Assembly: GCA_037501455.1 (NCBI GenBank)
Contig: CM074863.1
Location: 60,741,501-60,805,500, forward strand
DNA from: Lantana camara
Lineage: Eukaryota > Streptophyta > Magnoliopsida > Lamiales > Verbenaceae
Direction of reading: 5' to 3'
DNA length: 64,000 nt
The notes beneath the pieces were generated by a model. The model saw nothing but the letters and a program-made list of their open reading frames with translations. It had not been told where the DNA came from and did no database searches. Within the stretch, counting starts at the first letter, position 1. Every line of letters begins with the position of its first letter. Positions 22,524 through 34,489 of the stretch are shown here, in pieces. The translations under genes were made by a program, and so were the position numbers.

Positions 22524-24236
22524 ATGACTACTCGCAATCTCACCAGCAACCGCCTTTTTGACGAGAATGGTCGAGAGGTTATCCCTCAAGTCCCTTTACA
22601 GGTCGCTGCACCTACGATCATTCCGCTTCAATTGGTCTATTCGACGCCCGAGTTAGACAAGTACCTAAAGGCGTGTCGGGATGAAGCCATAGCTGCAGCT
22701 GCGGAAGGAAGAGAGCCACGGATGCCCGAGTGCCCTCAGACTCGACCTATGGAAATCATTCAACCCGTGGTTAATCACCCTGGGTATTTTCAACCAGTGC
22801 AGTATCAACAACCCGTTGGATATTGGGCTGGGGTCGGACAGGCTGTGCATCACCAACCTCAATATCAACAACCATTACCTGCTCAGGGAAATGCTAGAAG
22901 ACCGGTTCAAGATCGTTGTCATTTCGACCGGATGATGAGGTCGATTCTAGGACACTCACTGATACTCAGATACATCGAAATGTCAACCACCGAGGACAAG
23001 GGGCCTCCCAACAAAGATCTCGACCTTCTCATTCCTGAGGAAGAAATAACCACCCTCGACGATCTGAATCCCAGAGGGAATGTGACGTCTCTCAACGCGA
23101 CGTATCCCGTCACGGTTCGAGTGGAATCTTCGACCGACTCGGGCCATACGGTCGGCCAAACCAGATTCGAAGGTCAAATAGGGGACACATTATAAGGTCA
23201 AATGACCTCAGGAATCAAATTCCTCTGCCGCCCAGTCGACATGATAGTCAACATCAGAGTGAGAGCCAAGGATCACACAGCCATTCTCCCCGCCAGTCTC
23301 ATTCTACCAGACGCGATCGATCTAGATCCTCTCGGCACACACCATCGACCCAGCGACCAGCATGACCTTGGAGATACCATAGTGACAGAGAGGCTCAATC
23401 TCCGTTTTGCGACGCAATCATCGAGACTACCACCGATGAAAAGATCCCAAACGGTCTGCCCACGTACAATGGGTCGACTGATCCGGAGAAGCATGTATCA
23501 TGTCTCGAGATGCAACTGAGCATGTTTGATCCCAATCGGTTTGCCCACGTACAATGGGCCTGCACTAGAATGGTTTTCGAGGCTTCCTCCTCGATCCATC
23601 CCCACGTATAAGGCTCTTGTTGATCGCTTCAACGCTCAGTTTTCTGCTATGAAAGGAGACAAGCTGCCTCCGACCTATCTATACACCATTAGACAGGGTC
23701 CTAATGAGTCGCTTAGGGACTTCTTCACTCGCTTTTCACAAGCAGTGGTCAAAACAGAAGAACCAAGTATCGACCTATTGAAACCAACTGTTCACAAGGC
23801 CTTGATCAGCGATGAATGTGCTCGATACATCTTCTTGCAAAAGCCTCGAAACTTAGCCGATATCCAAGCAACCGCCTGCGACTGGATGCAACTCGAAGAA
23901 TTGGAAAATTCTCAAAGAAGCCCGATTCAGGGTCGGAAAGCAGATACCAGTCGTCCAATCAGGCAAGATACTCGCCCCAAGAATGAAGCACCGATCGGAT
24001 CTACCCCTAGAAAACATTTTACGCAATTGACACGACCGATTGATGAAATCTACAACGTCATCGATCCAACCCTCCTCAAAAAGCCCAAACCGATGCGAGA
24101 AACTCCGAAGACTCGAGAGAGCAATAAATTCTGCAATTTCCATCAACAGAAAGGGCACAGCACCTCCAAATGCAACGCATTACGAGATGAGATCGAACGC
24201 TTGATCAAAGGAGGTCACACCTCCTCGAGTTTGTGA
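22524..24236 (+). pseudogene. Tat gag, degenerate
   Basis: The likely start is the Met of MTTRNLTSNR at 22524. The first frame stops at 23195 after EGQIGDTL; gag then continues in shifted frames to 23526-24236, which holds GPALEWFSRLPPRSIPTYKA and RQGPNESLRDFFTRF (retrotransposon gag core) and a zinc-knuckle-like CNFHQQKGHSTSKC near its end. Around 23527-23556 a stretch close to the earlier CCC...TTTGCCCACGTACAATGGG block (23447-23475) replaces about 50 bp present in copy 2. Not functional as written. Confidence 0.8.
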
Positions 24237-25257
24237 AAAAAATGGACGATAACGCTCAGAATCGAGACCATCATGATTGGTCGCCACCAAGACAGCGTCA
24301 AGCCAAGCCCCCGATAGAAGGCAACCCACACAATCGACCATGCCTCGGTCGTATTGACATGATTTCTGGGGGGCCATCCGGGGAAGATTCGAGGTCGGCT
24401 CGAAAGAAGACTCGACGGGCAGCTGCACAAAGTTTTTATGGGCCTCGAGAAGTGATACAAGTCCGACCAGAAGAAGCGTGGATCAACAAAGAAGTTGTGT
24501 TTAGTGAAAATGATGTAATCAGTGTACCGGCACAATCGAGCGAGACACCTAGCTGTCCAATGGTCGTCACGCTCGATGTCACCAACTTTGCTGTATCTCG
24601 CACTTTGATCGATAATGGAAGTTCTAGCAACGTTATCCTTTACTCGACTCTTGTTCGTATGAATTTGCACGATAAATTACTTCTAGATCCTATTCGAACC
24701 CCTCTTACAGGTTTCAGTGGAGCAGAGGTTTATACCAAAGGTCGAGTGCGTTTAATCACATGAATGGGCAACTTACCCCGACACGCCACACGCGAGATCG
24801 AATATCTTGTTATTGAGATGCCTTATGCATATAACATCATTTTCGGCCGACCAGGCCTCATAGACTTCCGAGCGGTTATATCCACCTACCATCAGATGGT
24901 GAAGTAACCCACCCCCGTCGGGGTCGGAGAATTGAGGTGCGATATATCGACCGCTTGGAGTTGCTATTCCATCTCGATGGAAAAGCCCAAACCCCCACGG
25001 GGAAGCATGTTCCATTGATTATCAACGACCCTATGATCGAAGATGATTTTGTAGATCCGAATGCAATCGACCCAGAAAACTCAAAGAAAATGAGTTCTTC
25101 TCATGTTGCAAAAAGAAAGAAACAAGAGGATAAAAAGCTCGAACCAACGGAAGAACTCGAGGAGATTCAACTGATCCCAGGAAAGACAGAAAAAATCACG
25201 CATATAGGAGCTGGTCGAAAAGGCAAAGAACAATGCATGCTCATACAATTTCTCTGA
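24233..25257 (+). pseudogene. Tat protease and linker, degenerate
   Basis: The protease-like motif LIDNGSSSNVILYS is at about 24607-24648, the DNGSS form typical of Tat aspartic proteases. Frames are interrupted by TGA (24762-24764), TAA near 24905, and TGA before the RT. The linker includes a Lys/Glu-rich stretch (about 25090-25160). Confidence 0.75.
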
Positions 25258-26976
25258 GATAATCTCGATATGTTCGCTTGGAGCGCTTCCGACCTTGTCG
25301 GAGTCGATAGGAAGGTGATCGAGCATCATTTAAACGTCGACCCATCTTACAAGCCAGTCAAACAAAAATTGCATCCCCAAAGCGATTCCCGGAATGCTAT
25401 CATTGAGATCGAGGTTAACAAACTCTTCGATGCCAGATACATAATGCCGATCCAGTACCTCGAATGGCTTTACAACTTTGTTCTTGTGCCCAAGCCAGGA
25501 GGAAAGTGGCGTATGTGTCGTTATTTCACCGACCTGAATAAAGCATGTCCGATGGACCCCTATCCATTGCCAAGGATCGACCAGCTTGTCGACTTCACGG
25601 CCGGATGCGAGCAACTAAGTATGATGGACGCTTTTCAGGGTTATTACCAGATTTTCATGGCCATCCAAGATCAACCCAAAACGGCCTTCATAGTTTTCAA
25701 CGGCATTTACTATTTTAAGGTTATGTCGTTCGGTCTCAAGAACGCAGGAGCAACGTACCAACGAATGATGAACAAGGTATTCGAGCCAGAAATCGGCAAC
25801 ACTGTCGAGGTATACGTTGACGACATGCTCGTCAAAAGTGAGAAAGTCGTCGACCATCTCGACCACCTCAAAAGAGCCTTTAACCTTCTCAGGAAATACA
25901 ACTTGAAACTCAACCCCGCGAAATGCACCTTCGGGGTCGACCGAGGGAAATTCCTCGGGTACATGGTCAGCCGAAGAGGGATCGAAGCCAACCCTACCAA
26001 AATACAAGGCATACAGTTGCTTCCGACTCCTAACTCGATCCGTGATGTCCAGCGACTGGTAGGTCGTATCATCTCATTGAACCGGTTCATTGCCCGATCA
26101 TCAGAGAAGAACTTGCCTTTCTTTAAAATCTTACGAAACATCAAAGATTTCGAATGGACTTTAGAATGCGACCAAGCGCTCGAAGATCTAAAGAAATACT
26201 TGGCCTCCCCACCTCTGCTTGCAAAGCTGGTCGACGGGGAGACACTGTATCTATACTTGGCCGTGTCAGAGGAAACAATCAGCTCAGTACTAATCACCGT
26301 TCGAGATCGAAAACATCTCCCTGTGTACTACGTAAGCAAGATTCTTCACCGCCCTGAAGTACAATACCTCGAGATCGAGAAATTTGCCCTCGCAGTGGTC
26401 CACACCTCACGGAAACTTTGACCATACTTCCAAGCACATCCTATCGTGGTTCTCACCGACCAACCGTTGAAAACCGTCATGGACAAACCAGAAGTTTCAG
26501 GAAGACTCACAAAGTGGGCAATCGAACTCGGACAGTTCGAAGTAGCTTACCGACCCCGGGGGGCTTACCAGGCTCAGATCTTTGCTGATTTCCTGGTCGA
26601 AAAAGACCCTCACCCAACATCTAGCAACGATCAAACCATGTGGACCCTGTTGGTCGATGGCTCTTCGACCTCCTCAGGGGGGGAGGGAGCCGGTATATCC
26701 CTCTCAAGTACAGAAGGCCAACAGATCGAATACGCCATCGCCCTCGAATATCCTATAACTAACAACGAGGCTGAATACGAAGCTCTTTTAGCAGGAATGA
26801 AAATTGCAAAAATGCAAAACATCAGAAAGCTTACCGTCATCACCGACTCTCAGCTGGTCACCGGTCAGGTCAGTGGTGAGTATGAGGCTCGAGAGGAGTC
26901 CATGATCAAATATCTTGCCTTAGCTAAGAAGGCCATATCAGAGTTCGAAGAATTTAAACTCTCTCAGGTTCCTTGA
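25258..26976 (+). pseudogene. Tat reverse transcriptase - RNase H - second RNase H
   Basis: The RT begins near MFAWSASDLVG (25270) and contains GKWRMCRYFTDLNKACP, YPLPRIDQLVD, FGLKNAGATYQR and the catalytic YVDD box (in VYVDDMLVKS, about 25815). A first RNase H follows (ILHRPEVQYLEIEKFALAVVH) and is broken by a TGA at 26419-26421. The next frame (26446-26976) holds the linker and a second, archaeal-like RNase H with LLVDGSSTSSGG, NNEAEYEALLAG and ITDSQLVTGQV. The dual RNase H is the mark of Tat elements. It ends at a TGA after SQVP. Confidence 0.88.
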
Positions 26977-27171
26977 GAAGAAAATCTTCGAGCTGACGCC
27001 CTCTCAAAAAGTCGAAGTCACTAAGCATGTAGGCAAGCTCGATGCTAATTGGGAAGGTCCCTACCGTGTGATCGAAATTGGAAAAAATCGAGCTTATCAC
27101 CTTGAAGATCTCGATGGGTGGCCCTTACCTCGATCATGGAATGCCCACAACTTGAAAAAGTATTATCTATA
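26977..27171 (+). pseudogene. Tat integrase C-terminal tail
   Basis: After ENLRADALSKS (end of the RNase H linker) the sequence jumps to KLDANWEGPYRVIEIG and ends WNAHNLKKYYL with TAA, the usual end of Tat pol. The zinc finger and catalytic DDE core of integrase are absent, so an internal deletion of roughly a kilobase is inferred at about 27000-27020. Confidence 0.75.
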
Positions 27172-27696
27172 AACAAATTATGTATCTTCTTGGTCGATGA
27201 ATAAATAAAATTTCCCTTACCTTTCGATATGCATGTTATTCGATCTAACACTTGTCATTTTACGCCGCTCGTATTAAAGTATTATTCATTCGAAAGATTA
27301 GAGCAACCTGCCTCAACATCTTCTCGATCCTAAGCATCGATTAACACTCAAAGCTAATTATCAAAAGAAATTCGAGGGAATACTTAAAATGATCATTGAT
27401 TAACCTCAGAAAAGAAATTACATAATAATTTAAAGCTGGTGTATCGATTACAACTTCTTCGATCACACACTTAACTAAATTTTGGATTTTACAATGGGAG
27501 CAACAGACACTCGGGTTCCTACCTATTTACAAATGAACTCCGAGTCAACAACTAAGGGGACTCACCCTAACAGTCGAGTCCCTAAAAGTTACAAGAGTCC
27601 GACCCCAACAGTCGGAACCCTTAAAAAGATGGATCACCATTCATCAAATATTCCGAGCGCAGAGATAGGGCTGCACGTTCTCTCTGGCTCACTTCC
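27172..27696 (+). other. Tat 3' untranslated region
   Basis: AT-rich sequence lies downstream of the pol stop and ends abruptly at the Reina LTR. An open frame starting at 27482 runs through this stretch and into the LTR-encoded pol tail, a chance fusion. Confidence 0.6.
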
Positions 27697-28515
27697 TGAT
27701 AGGAATCAGGATGATGTGAATCATAAGACAAGGCCACACTTTGGTCCAACAAGGCCACACTTTGATCCAAATGATGATATGATTACAACTCAAGATGAAC
27801 CAAGTTATGTTGGACCTATCACAAGGTCACGGTCCAAAAGAATGCAAGAAGCAGTTCAATCTCTTTTGATCCAAATAACTCAAGAAGAGCCCCAAGAAGA
27901 CAAGTATTCAGCTGGACCCAATCCACCTTGTTTCAATGTCTTATTGATAGAATTTTAAGCCCAAATTGTGTTAAGTTTATTGTAATTTGGCCCTGAACTA
28001 TTATATTATACTTTGGGCCATCTTTTTATTTATTTTGCATGCATTTAGATTAGGTTAAGCCCATTTTATTCAGCCTACAAGAAAAGTGACGGGATTAGCT
28101 TGTCTCTTTGAATTCTGAATTGTCTCTTAGAATTCCCATGCATGCATCTTTATATTCCAGCCTTGTAGTTCGAAATATTCAGTCAAAAAATGAATGAATT
28201 GTGATTCAAGTGAGTTATACTCACAAGTTCTTAGTTGAACGAAACCAGAGTTTCAAACCTCCACCGGATAATGTCATTTCCCGACTCATTATAGTCGACG
28301 GGGTGCATTACTTATCAAATCTGATAGTGTTGGTTCCTTGCTCATTATAGCAAACGGGTCACACTCCTATAATTCAAATCTGATAGTGTTGGTTCCTTGC
28401 TCATTATAGCAAACGGGTCACACTCCTCTATTTTAACCTTGAAGTGGACGATCGAAAATCAAGAACTCCAAGTATTGGTATAGGGTTTCACGGTAAGTAC
28501 GTGGAGTTCGTATCA
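27697..28515 (+). mobile_element. Solo Reina LTR (819 bp) bridging two Tat copies
   Basis: It starts TGATAGGAATCA and ends GAGTTCGTATCA, as in the LTR at 50734-51553. It encodes the last part of Reina pol (GPITRSRSKRMQE to the stop at 27956-27958). A ~60-bp unit with TGATAGTGTTGGTTCCTTGC is tandemly duplicated (about 28320-28435). The flanks differ (cttcc left, ttatc right): left is Tat 3' UTR and right is Tat gag, so there is no TSD. Confidence 0.85.
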
Positions 28516-30944
28516 TTATCCCTCAAGTCCCTTTACAGGTCGCTGCACCTACGATCATTCCGCCTCAACTGGTCTATTCGACGCCCGCGTTAGACAAGTA
28601 CCTAAAGGCGGTCGGGATGAAGCCATAGCTGCAACTGCGGAAGGAAGAGAGCCACGGATGCCCGAGTGCCCTCAGACTCGACCTGTGGAAATCATTCAAC
28701 CCGTGGTTAATCACCCTAGGTATGTTCAACCAGTGCAGTATCAACAGCCCGTTGGATATTGTGCTGGGGTCGGACAGGCTGTGCATCACCAACCTCAATA
28801 TCAACAACCATTACCTGCTCAGGGAAATGCTAGAAGACCGGTTCAAGATAGCTTGTCATTTTGACCGGATGATGAGGTCGATTCTAGGACACTCACTGAT
28901 ACTCAGATACATCGAAATGTCAACCACCGAGGACAAGGGGCCTCCCAACAAAGATCTCGGCCTTCTCATTCCTGAGGAACAAATAACCACCCTCGACGAT
29001 CTGAATCCCGGAGGGAACGTGACGCCTCTCAACGCGACGTATCCCGTCACAGTTCGAGTGGAATCTTTGATCGACTCGGGCCACACGGTCGGCCAAACCA
29101 AATTCGAAGGTCAAATAGGGGACACATTGTAAGGTCGAATTACCTCAGGAATCAAATTCCTCCGCCGCCCAGTCGACATGATAGTCAACATCAGAGTGAG
29201 AGCCAAGGATCACATAACCATTCTCCCCACCAGTCTCATTCTACCAGGCGCGATCGATCTAGATCCCCTCGGCACACACCATCGACCCAGCGACCAGCAT
29301 GACCTTGGAGATACCACAGTGACAGAGAGGCTCAATCTCCGTTTTGCGACGTAATCATCGAGACTACCACCGATGAAAAGATCCCAACCGGTCTGCCCAA
29401 GTACAATGGGTCAACTGATCCGGAGAAGCATGTATCTCGTCTCGAGATGCAACTGAGCATGTTTGGTCACTCACCTGATATTTGGGCTAAAATCTTTGTC
29501 ACAACCCTTGATGGGCCTGCACTAGAATGGTTTTCGAGGCTTCCTCCTCGATCCATCCCCACGTATAAGGCTCTTGTTGATCGCTTCAACGCTCAGTTTT
29601 CTGCTATGAAAGGAGACAAGCTGCCTCCGACCTATCTATACAACATTAGACAGGGTCCCAATGAGTCGCTTAGGGACTTCTTCACTCGCTTTTCACAAGC
29701 AGTGGTCAAAACAGAAGAACCAAGTATTGACCTATTGAAACCAATTGTTCACAAGGCCTTGATCAGCAATGAATGTGCTCGATACATCTTCTTGCAAAAG
29801 CCTCGAAACTTAGCCGATATCCAAGCAGCCATCTGCGACTGGATGCAACTCGAAGAACTGGAAAATTCTCAAAGAAGCCCGATTCAGGGTCGGAAAGCAG
29901 ATACCAGTCGTCCAATCAAGTAAGATACTCGCCCCAAGAATGAAGCACTGATCGGATCTACCCCTAGAAAACACTTTACGCAATTGACGCGACCGATTGA
30001 TGAAATCTACAACGTCATCGATCCTACCCTCCTCAAGAAGCCCAAACCGATGCGAGAAACTCCGAAGACTAGAGAGAACAATAAATTCTACAACTTCCAT
30101 CAATAGAAAGGGCACAACACCTCTGAATGCAATGCATTACGAGATGAGATCGAACGCTTGATCAAAGGAGGTCACCTCCTCGAGTTTGTGAAAGAAATGG
30201 ACGATAACGCTTGGAATCGAGACCATCATGATAGGTCACCACCAAGACAGCGTCAAGCCGAGCCCCCGACAGAACGCGACCCACACAATCGACCATGCCT
30301 CGGTCGTATTGACATGATTTCTGGGGGGCCATCCGGGGGAGATTGGAGGTCGGCTCGAAAGAAGACTCGACGGGCAGCTGCACAAAGCTTTTATGGGCCT
30401 CGAGAAGTGATGCAAGTCCGACCAGAAGATACGTGGATCAACAAAGAAGTAGTGTTTAGTGAAAATGATGTAATCAGTGTACCGGCACAATCGAGCGAGA
30501 CACCTAGCTGTCCTATAGTCGTCACGCTCGATGTTGCCAACTTTGCTGTATCTCGCACTTTGATCGATAATGGAAGTTCTAGCAACATTATCCTTTACTC
30601 GACTCTTGTTCGCATGAATTTACACGATAAATTACTTCTAGATCCTATTCGAACCCCTCTTATAGGTTTCGATGGAGCAGAGGTTTATACCAAAGGTCGA
30701 GTGCATTTAATCACATCAATGGGCAACTTACCTCGACGGGCCACACGCGAGATTGAATATCTTGTTGTTGAGATGACTTCTGCATATAACATCATTTTCG
30801 GCGGGCCTCATAGACTTCCGAGCGGTTATATCCACCTACCATCAGATGGTGAAGTTACCCACCCCCACCGGGGTCGGAGAATTGAGGTGCAATATATCGA
30901 CCGCTTGGAGTTGCTATTCCATCTCGATGGAAAAGCCCAAACCC
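28516..30944 (+). mobile_element. Tat-type gypsy element, copy 2 (partial: gag and protease)
   Basis: It resumes at a point equal to 22579 of copy 1 (TTATCCCTCAAGTCCC) and stays nearly identical to it. Gag core 29447-29923 keeps the segment lost in copy 1 (HSPDIWAKIFVTTLDGPALEW). A TAA follows at 29921-29923. The zinc-knuckle region has FYNFHQ*KGHNTSEC, with a stop and a lost Cys. The protease (30158 on) has LIDNGSSSNIILYS. It is cut at 30944 by the copia LTR. Not functional. Confidence 0.85.
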
Positions 30945-33746
30945 TGTTGGAAAACTGGAATCAGAAAGCAGCGAAAATTTAAAAATTTTCCAACAAAAGG
31001 ATCTTGGACTCGCAATCGTATATCCAAATTCGTAGAGATTAGAAACTTACTTTTCAATAATCTTTCTTGAAGTGTTTCAAGCCACCCAAGAACGCTCTTC
31101 TCGCGGCTTGATCCCCTCTCCTTGGTAAAGCTCGAATCTTCAAAACTTCTAACTTGAAGCTCTCTAGAGATAGTCCACCAACTTGACTACAATCTAACTA
31201 GTAAGGATGCTAGTTCTCTAGTTAGTGTTTAGGCTTAGCCTAGGGTTTATTTGATCTTGGAGAAAGGATGATGTTCAACACATGAACCAAAATAATTGCC
31301 AATCACTCTCTAAGGGGAGCTCGAGCTCCCCTATATATAGGAAAGGGAGGGACGCCGAAACCCTAGTCCTTTTGGGCTAAGGATTTGGTCCCTCTCTCCT
31401 ATTACTTGATCATCAAGTAATTTTGAACTTTGACTTTGAATTCTAATTCAAATCAACTTTTAAGAGAGCTAAAAATATCCAAACTCCTTTTGGATAATTT
31501 TATACTTTATTTATTAAATAAATAAATAACTTATTTTATCTAATTAATTAATTCATAATTAATTAACTAGATTAATTTTCTCCAAAACAAGACTTTCATT
31601 TTAATTCAAAATTAAACCAAAGTCTATTAAATAATTAAGACATTAATTATTTAATATATAAACAAACATACACGTGTCCCAAGGACACGTGTCCAATCAC
31701 GTGACCCGTACGTGTGGTTTCTCACGTGACCCGCACAACCCTCTTGGCTTGATTAACTCGTTTAATCATTTTAAAGCCTCAACTCATGTAACCAAGTTGT
31801 TGTGTGTGACCCTCTAGGTTCTCAATTTAATTAGCAGTGACCCTAATTAATTAATTTACTAATTAATTAATCAGTCCACAGATTAAACGACCATAGTCTA
31901 GCAACAGGTGTTTAACCCCTAGCTGAATTGGAATGTCTCGATTCGACAGAACCTTTAAGTCATTGATTCATGTGAGATACAATCCTCCTACTTACTGTCT
32001 CTCAACCAAGATCTAGGGTAAGGGAATAATCAAAACCCTAATAATTTGGTCTTAAAGCTAAGTGCATTTCATATCCATTTGATCTTAATCCAAGAAACCC
32101 TTTTCTTGATGTCTTGATCTACTGCCTTGGCCAAGGACTCCATGTGGCATATGAATGACTTACACAATAAGAGATCACCTTGCAAATGCAAGTGTAGGTC
32201 CTTTCTTGATTCTCATTCACTTTCATGAGTTACTTGTGCAGCCCCAGCATAAGCCTTGAATCAGTTGTCTAAGGCGACACCCTTTAAAGCTTATACTTAA
32301 GACTACAGAGTTAACTCATAAAGTGACATGAAACCTCAAGTCTAAGGATCAATTAATCACATCAATGACTCGTGAGATATTTCCTAATCTGGAAGTTTCC
32401 ATTTCCTGAAATAGAAACTTCATTTCCCATTTAGGAATCTTCTCACACGGGGCACCTCAGTGAACTTACTTATTGAAGTAAGCACCCTCATGTATCACGC
32501 ACGTATCAACTATAGACTTTGTGTAACATCCCACTCGTCCAGCCATTCCAGGTACGCTTCTACAAGAGAGTTCTTTGTATCTTTAATTATTTAATTATGC
32601 AATTATGTGCTATTTTAATGCTAATGTGATTATTTGATGTTACTTGTTTAACGTATAACTTGAGTTTTAACGATTATGCATGAGTGCTTTGCAATTTGCT
32701 CCATATGTGCCCGAATTTAATTCCGTTTCTTGCGAATTTTTGATATATGTGAATTAAGTGAGTTATGAATGTGATTATATGCTCGTTACATGTTTTAGAG
32801 TTTGATTTATGTGGTTCTTGGCTCGTTTTGTAAAAACGGGATTTGTGAGGGACTTGAGGGCCTAACGCGTTTAGCGCACCTCGTGTTCCGGAAGGCGTAA
32901 CTTGAGCTCGGGAATTCGAATTCGAATTCCGAAAGATGCGTTGGACTCATAACGAAGAAAGCAATCCAACGAATCTAACTTTGTATTTTTCTAAGCCCAT
33001 TTGAGCCTCCGAAATTCAGCCAGAACGAGCACCTTACGCCAAGAGCTACCTTTTGTTGACTAGTCAAGATATGTGGGCCCTAATTAACCCCAACTAAACC
33101 CTTAACCATGGTTCCTATGCACCTAACTCAACTCTCTCTCTCCCTATGCCTGAAATTTCGAACCACACCCCCCCCCCCCCCCCCCCAAAAGCCAAAATAT
33201 CAGCCACAAGAAGAGAAATGAAGAGAAGAAGAGAGAGAAAGGGGAGAACTCCATTTTCTTCAAGTTTTGGAACTCAAACTCCATCAAATCTTCACCAAAT
33301 TAAGAGATAAGCTTGGTTTTGTGATGCAATCCTCTTTTTGGTCATTTTAAGTTCAACTTTGCAAGATTTAATCCATGATTGCTTGAGATATGATATATTG
33401 CATGAATAGTGGAGGTATGGGCAATTTCTTGATTCTTGCATGTTTCTTGATGAATTCTTTTGATTCCAAGCATGCAATATGACTCTTTGACAACCTATTT
33501 GATTTATATGAACTTGGTTTAAGTTTTTGCGAAGGATTCATGAGTGTATCATTTAGGGTTTTGCATGATTTACCTTAATCTCTTCTCTTGCTTGAGTGTT
33601 GCATGTTTGACTCGTTTTTATGGCTTCTCTTGCATGAGTTTTGCTTCCCCAACCTTCTTATATGTGTTTCCTTGATGCTTGTGTGGTTTGCGATGAGTTT
33701 TAGTGTGTTTTGGGGAGCAAAACCTTGGTTTTTCGTGGCTGGAGCA

Positions 33747-33879
33747 AATCCACGGCCCTAGATTTTATGCTTTGAAAACATCCACGGCCGTGGATTTGTG
33801 TGGCAGATTTGGGACGGTTTTTGGACTGGACTCCACAGCCGTGGATTCCCTCTGTGTTAAAAATCCACGGCCCTGGATG
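33747..33879 (+). repeat. Palindrome cluster in the LTR at 32522-35820
   Basis: Four units are built on a TCCAC/GTGGA arm. 33747-33766 has AAATCCAC arms around GGCC with two mismatches. 33781-33796 has ATCCAC around GGCC, perfect. 33833-33846 has TCCAC around AGCC. 33864-33879 has ATCCAC around GGCC with one mismatch. Spacers are 14, 36 and 17 bp. Confidence 0.9.
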
Positions 33880-34420
33880 TCAGGGGCAGAAACTTTTGTG
33901 TTCCGTCTTCGTTTTCTTGTTCGTTTTGTTCGATTCCCTCCCCGAACTTGATCCTAATATGATGAATACTTGTTTATATGTATGAGATGATTTGATATAG
34001 CTTGGTATTGCATGAATGTGATATGTTTATGAGTGATTAATGTGTCATGCATGTTGCTTTAAGATTTCGAATTCCTTTGACGTGATTTGCTCCTTATGTG
34101 ATTTGATACGTGCCCTAAAGTGCATGAATGACCTTGTGCTTTGCTTACTTGACTTGCATGTAATTTCTTTGCTCTTATATGAAGTATATGCCTTGTTTAT
34201 GAGGTTATATGACGTGTTTTATGTGATGCATGAAGCTTGTGAACTTGTTAATGTGAAATAGGTGAGTTATGCTTCAATGTGACTTAGTGTGAACTCATAT
34301 GATCTAAGTGCTACTTCATTGCATTCCTTAAGCATCATACACATCCATATGCATATGGGGAGCATCTAAGTGGTTCATTTTGAGTCTATGTTTTCCTTGT
34401 GATCTTTACTTTGATTTTAG

Positions 34421-34489
34421 GTGTGCCTCGTGGTTGAAGAGGCGATTCTTAGAAGGGTTTGTGTTTGTTTCGTCGGTGTGGTCGGCAAG
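34421..34489 (+). other. Conserved LTR mini-exon candidate (69 nt)
   Basis: TTGATTTTAG precedes and GTGAGG follows, matching acceptor and donor consensus at the position seen in the sister LTRs. Confidence 0.5.

Larger units (their letters stand above)
21899..27696 (+). mobile_element. Tat-type gypsy element, copy 1
   Basis: A 583-bp LTR (21899-22481, TGATGTGGCT to GCTCGATCA) with a TATA-like TATATATAG at about 22206 is followed by a primer site beginning TTGGGGCCGTCTGTGGG (22483). This style of PBS, the RT and the second RNase H place it in the Tat clade of plant Ty3/gypsy. Gag, protease and RT-RNase H are all broken by stops or frameshifts and most of integrase is absent. The 3' end is lost at the solo Reina LTR (27697). 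It was inserted into the RT fragment at 21898. Confidence 0.85.

Noticed and set aside
27482..27958. 158-codon frame as a genuine gene
   Set aside because: The first half is Tat 3' noncoding sequence and the second half is the Reina LTR-encoded pol tail; a chance fusion.
33747..33879. Regularly spaced palindromes as a CRISPR-like array
   Set aside because: The repeats differ from one another, spacers are uneven (14, 36 and 17 bp), no cas genes exist and the DNA is a plant LTR.
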